NCBI RefSeq assembly: GCF_000238075.1
Contig: NZ_JH414506.1
Span: 397,312 to 405,106, forward strand
Reading direction: 5' to 3'
Length of the DNA stretch: 7,795 nt
Source: Oribacterium asaccharolyticum ACB7
GTDB taxonomy: Bacteria > Bacillota > Clostridia > Lachnospirales > Lachnospiraceae
Made by a program: the position numbers and the translations under genes. Below, piece by piece: positions 5,683-7,795 of the stretch (positions within the stretch are counted from its first letter, which is position 1; each line of letters begins with the position of its first letter). Below the pieces are notes generated by a model. That model searched no databases and was not told where the DNA came from. It worked only from the letters and a program-made list of their open reading frames with translations.

Positions 5683-6096
5683 TTAGATGTCTTTCCACTG
5701 CAATTCTTTCGGATTTTCAAGAAAAAAGCTGCTACCGTCAAACTCATTGCGTAAGCGAATTCCTTTTTCCTCGATAATCACGCTGTTATACCACTGCCCC
5801 AAAGACGCATATTGTCCGTAATGAATATTAATCAGTATACTGCAAATAGGGCTCCAACTGCCTTTCTCCACAGTCTCCGCCAATAAATAATAGGCATCTA
5901 AAAACAGGAGATTCCGCCCATAAAGCCAAAAGGGAAGCGACCTTTCCAGTAGCGGAAGCTTTGCGGAAAAAATCCCGTCTCCGTGAGGTGCTTCCGTTTC
6001 ATATTGAAAGTCTATTTCACTGCCAAAATAGGCGATACTTCCCCCGTCAGGGCCAAGGTTTATCGGAACTCCTTCTTCCGCAATGAAAAATTCCAT
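5683..6096 (-). CDS. Hypothetical protein, 137 aa
   Basis: I do not recognise the family. The sequence suggests a compact, beta-rich soluble domain, with alternating aromatic/hydrophobic strands (SIAYFGSEIDFQYE, LPFWLYGRNLLFLDAYYLL, WSPICSILINIHYG, WYNSVIIEEKGIRL) and no signal peptide or membrane helix. The start is the ATG at 6096, with AGGAG (6102-6106) 5 nt upstream. A longer frame from a TTG at 6117 would place this ribosome site inside the gene and is rejected. It is the first gene of the - strand cluster, with a promoter candidate at 6153-6161, and ends just before or overlapping the small SMI1-like ORF. Immunity-like or regulatory roles are possible but unproven. Confidence 0.75.
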   Translation of the reverse strand: MEFFIAEEGVPINLGPDGGSIAYFGSEIDFQYETEAPHGDGIFSAKLPLLERSLPFWLYGRNLLFLDAYYLLAETVEKGSWSPICSILINIHYGQYASLGQWYNSVIIEEKGIRLRNEFDGSSFFLENPKELQWKDI

Positions 6097-6152
6097 AATT
6101 TCTCCTCTTCTTTCCAACGTAATCGAATCAAAATTCCATAAAAAGATATTTT

Positions 6153-6161
6153 ATTGTATCA
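6153..6161 (-). promoter_or_regulatory. Extended -10 promoter of the - strand gene cluster
   Basis: The - strand reads TGATACAAT, a TGn extended -10 element with TACAAT, about 57 bp upstream of the ATG at 6096. The -35 region (AACACA/ACACAG at 17-18 bp) is weak. It is the best promoter candidate for the four-gene - strand cluster. Confidence 0.45.
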
Positions 6162-6178
6162 CGAATAGAACTCTCCTG

Positions 6179-6201
6179 TGTTATACTTAAAAAGTTATAA
6201 T
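6179..6201 (+). promoter_or_regulatory. Two candidate -10 elements for the DUF3137 gene
   Basis: TGTTATACT (6179-6187) is an extended -10 element, and a perfect TATAAT follows at 6196-6201. Neither has a good -35 hexamer at normal spacing. They lie 54-75 bp upstream of the ATG at 6255 and close to the opposing - strand promoter, so the two divergent transcripts start within about 50 bp of each other. Confidence 0.4.
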
Positions 6202-6254
6202 AAAATCAATTTTTTACTATTTTATAGAAATGAGTGGAAGAAGGGATAGCGAAA

Positions 6255-7280
6255 ATGGATTTGAGCCAAGAAGAACTAAAGAAAATAAACGACCTTCATA
6301 ATACTGCGCGGTTTCAACATAGCTGGAAAGCCATACGAAATATCCTCACTTGGAAAGAAAGAGTACAACATTATTTTGCTCGGAATATGCTTCTTTTGTT
6401 TTTTTGCTTTCTTTTCGGTGGCGGTTTAATGCTCCTTACCGATGAAGGTACTCTTCCCCGCAGTGAATTTATAGATTCAGTTATGACGCTCCTTGCCAGA
6501 CTAGGCATCTTTCTTGTGGTGCTTCAGATTCTCAGTGTCCTACTTTATAGCTTGATTGGTCCCGGTTGGGAAGCAAAGCAAAGAGCTAAGCTCCGCAAAC
6601 TTTATGAACGAGACATCCTTGCAACGATACTGCAAGTCCTTTATCCTTCTTCAGAAATCGATACGGAACATGACATGTCCCCGAACAATGTAAAAGAAGT
6701 GGTTCCCATTTCAGAATACTATATCCAATCCGGAATACTCAAGCTCAATGACGAAAGGGATCTCCAAGCAGTGGATTTATATGCCTATAGTGTCATAAAA
6801 GGAAAAGACGGTTACGATGATGTAACCGACTTTCTCGGACAGGTCTACTCCATAAAGAACACATTCTCTTTAAAAGGAGAACTGCGAATTGTTCCGACAG
6901 AGCATTTCCTTTTCTTTGAAACCCAAGGGGGGTATCCCAGCACCATGCAAGACGGGAAGAAAATCGATGTAGAAGACATACAGCATAACGAACACTACAA
7001 CATTTACTGTACGGATGAACAATCTACAAGAAAATTCTTAACTCCCTCTGTCATCGAATGGTTTAACAGCATGACTTCGGACTGCAAGTTTTCCTTCTAT
7101 AGTAACGAAGCTCGGATTTATTTTGCAAATTATAACGATCGCTATTCCTTCGCCGTGCCAAAAGACAAGAAAAGTCTTCAGGCATGGCGAATAGAAGACG
7201 CGGCAATAAAGCTGAAATATGCCGTATATTTCGCAAACGAAGTGACGGAGATGCTACATAAGAACGAAGGTTTTTCATAG
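6255..7280 (+). CDS. DUF3137 family membrane protein
   Basis: This is a 341-aa protein of the DUF3137 type. It has a short charged N-terminal helix (1-43), two membrane segments (about 44-61 and 76-102) and a large, probably cytosolic domain of about 235 residues. Family-like features are the LYPSSEI region after the membrane part, an ISEYYIQSGIL stretch, FSLKGELRIVP followed by HYNIYCTDEQSTRKFLTP (247-264), and a C-terminal strand/helix region. The ATG at 6255 is chosen because AAGGGA (6241-6246) lies 8 nt upstream; the longer frame from a GTG at 6234 has no ribosome site. The biochemical role of DUF3137 is unknown to me. The gene stands alone, divergent from the - strand cluster and convergent with the ABC permease gene. 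Confidence 0.8.
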   Translation: MDLSQEELKKINDLHNTARFQHSWKAIRNILTWKERVQHYFARNMLLLFFCFLFGGGLMLLTDEGTLPRSEFIDSVMTLLARLGIFLVVLQILSVLLYSLIGPGWEAKQRAKLRKLYERDILATILQVLYPSSEIDTEHDMSPNNVKEVVPISEYYIQSGILKLNDERDLQAVDLYAYSVIKGKDGYDDVTDFLGQVYSIKNTFSLKGELRIVPTEHFLFFETQGGYPSTMQDGKKIDVEDIQHNEHYNIYCTDEQSTRKFLTPSVIEWFNSMTSDCKFSFYSNEARIYFANYNDRYSFAVPKDKKSLQAWRIEDAAIKLKYAVYFANEVTEMLHKNEGFS

Positions 7281-7349
7281 GACTCCGCTTTTCTTTGCAT
7301 AGAAACTCTTTCTTTGTATAGAATTTTTTTCTTTGCATAAGATCTCTTA
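7274..7349. repeat. 19-bp tandem repeats between convergent stop codons
   Basis: Three adjacent 19-bp units (7293-7311, 7312-7330, 7331-7349) begin CTTTGCATAGA, CTTTGTATAGA and CTTTGCATAAGA, each ending in a pyrimidine-rich stretch. A more diverged unit precedes them (7274-7292, TTCATAGGACTCCGCTTTT) and contains the TAG stop of the DUF3137 gene (7278-7280). The last unit contains the TAA stop of the - strand permease (7347-7349). The whole intergenic gap is therefore repeat-derived. I see no GC-rich terminator hairpin in it. Confidence 0.7.
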
Positions 7350-7795
7350 TTTTGCCTTACTTAATTTCACCTTGGGAACAAGGAAGTACAAAGGAATGAT
7401 ATTCAGTACAAAGCTTGTTATAAAGAGCAGCATATCCTTTAGCTGAATTCCATTTCCGGACAAAATCGCATTCATCATATTCGTGTAATAATAGCCCGGG
7501 AAAATCCTTTGTACTTTGGCAACAAGGGAAATAAACCCGCTTTCCGCTCCGAAGCTTGCGAAGGGCATAATGGTCAAAGCTGCCAGAATAATGACCGGAA
7601 ATCCCACCGTATCAATGAGTTTCGCATCCAATCTCACACCGAGCACAAAGCCGATAATACTGAAGTAAATGCCCATGACAGTCAATAAGAAAAACTGAAT
7701 TCCCAGCTTTCCGTTAATCGGGAATTTGGCAAATACTGTCGCAACGCCCAAAACCACAACAAAAATCAAGGTATTTAACACGATTTGTACGAGGT
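7347..7795 (-). CDS. ABC-2 type transporter permease, C-terminal part (partial)
   Basis: The - strand frame is open to the window edge, so only the last 149 codons are present and the true start lies outside; a GTG at 7781 is internal. The product is strongly hydrophobic, with about four to five membrane segments (LIFVVVLGVATVFA, FFLLTVMGIYFSIIGFVLG, FPVIILAALTIMPFASF, MLLFITSFVLNIIPLYFLV). The stretch FISLVAKVQRIFPGYYYTNMMNAIL followed by a last helix and a short basic tail (PKVKLSKAK) is typical of ABC-2 family export permeases. It would form the membrane channel with an ATPase probably encoded to the right of the window. The substrate cannot be inferred. Confidence 0.8.
   Translation of the reverse strand, partial: LVQIVLNTLIFVVVLGVATVFAKFPINGKLGIQFFLLTVMGIYFSIIGFVLGVRLDAKLIDTVGFPVIILAALTIMPFASFGAESGFISLVAKVQRIFPGYYYTNMMNAILSGNGIQLKDMLLFITSFVLNIIPLYFLVPKVKLSKAK

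Noticed and set aside
7281..7346. Intrinsic terminator between DUF3137 and the permease gene
   Set aside because: Only weak 5-6 bp inverted repeats are present (7301-7313 and 7337-7350), without a GC-rich stem next to the T-runs.

Overview
The window looks like chromosomal DNA from a low-to-moderate GC Firmicute, most likely an anaerobic Clostridia member of the Lachnospiraceae type. The basis is the gene content (a DUF438/hemerythrin-like/PAS protein, a PepV-type dipeptidase, a DUF4491 membrane protein), strong AGGAGG-type ribosome sites and extended -10 promoters. This placement is inference from protein families and base composition; no rRNA, tRNA or species-specific marker is present.

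Layout. Bases 1-290 hold a tandem array of a 117-bp, hairpin-rich repeat: two identical copies and a diverged third. Bases 291-681 have no convincing gene, but carry several small palindromes and a promoter with an operator-like inverted repeat. On the + strand, 682-2322 encodes a multidomain DUF438 / hemerythrin-like / PAS / DUF1858 protein, which overlaps by four bases a small DUF4491 membrane protein (2319-2606). A two-tier hairpin (2616-2665) separates this pair from the convergent pepV gene (2694-4073, - strand), which has its own promoter and a leader with direct repeats.

Upstream of pepV, on the - strand, lies a cluster of four small genes of unrecognised or only tentatively recognised function. 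Transcription runs from 6096 down to 4244: a 137-aa protein, a 43-aa ORF resembling the C-terminal end of a SMI1/KNR4-like protein, a 272-aa helical-repeat protein and a 127-aa acidic protein. Their tight spacing suggests one transcription unit, and their character is reminiscent of immunity or accessory gene clusters, but no toxin gene is visible. A divergent promoter region (6118-6254) separates them from a + strand DUF3137 membrane protein (6255-7280). This gene converges on the 3' part of an ABC-2 type transporter permease, which enters from the right edge on the - strand (7347-7795). The short gap between these two genes is built of 19-bp tandem repeats that reach both stop codons.

How the genes work together. 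Only the DUF438-DUF4491 pair shows direct evidence of coupling (an ATGA stop/start overlap). The proposed picture is a soluble redox or small-ligand sensor translated together with a small membrane protein; that is inference. PepV is ordinary intracellular peptide metabolism. No complete new system can be demonstrated here. The points most worth a second look are the covarying hairpin repeat array, the small-gene cluster with a possible broken member, the 12-residue repeats inside the sensor, and the 19-bp repeat array at 7274-7349.
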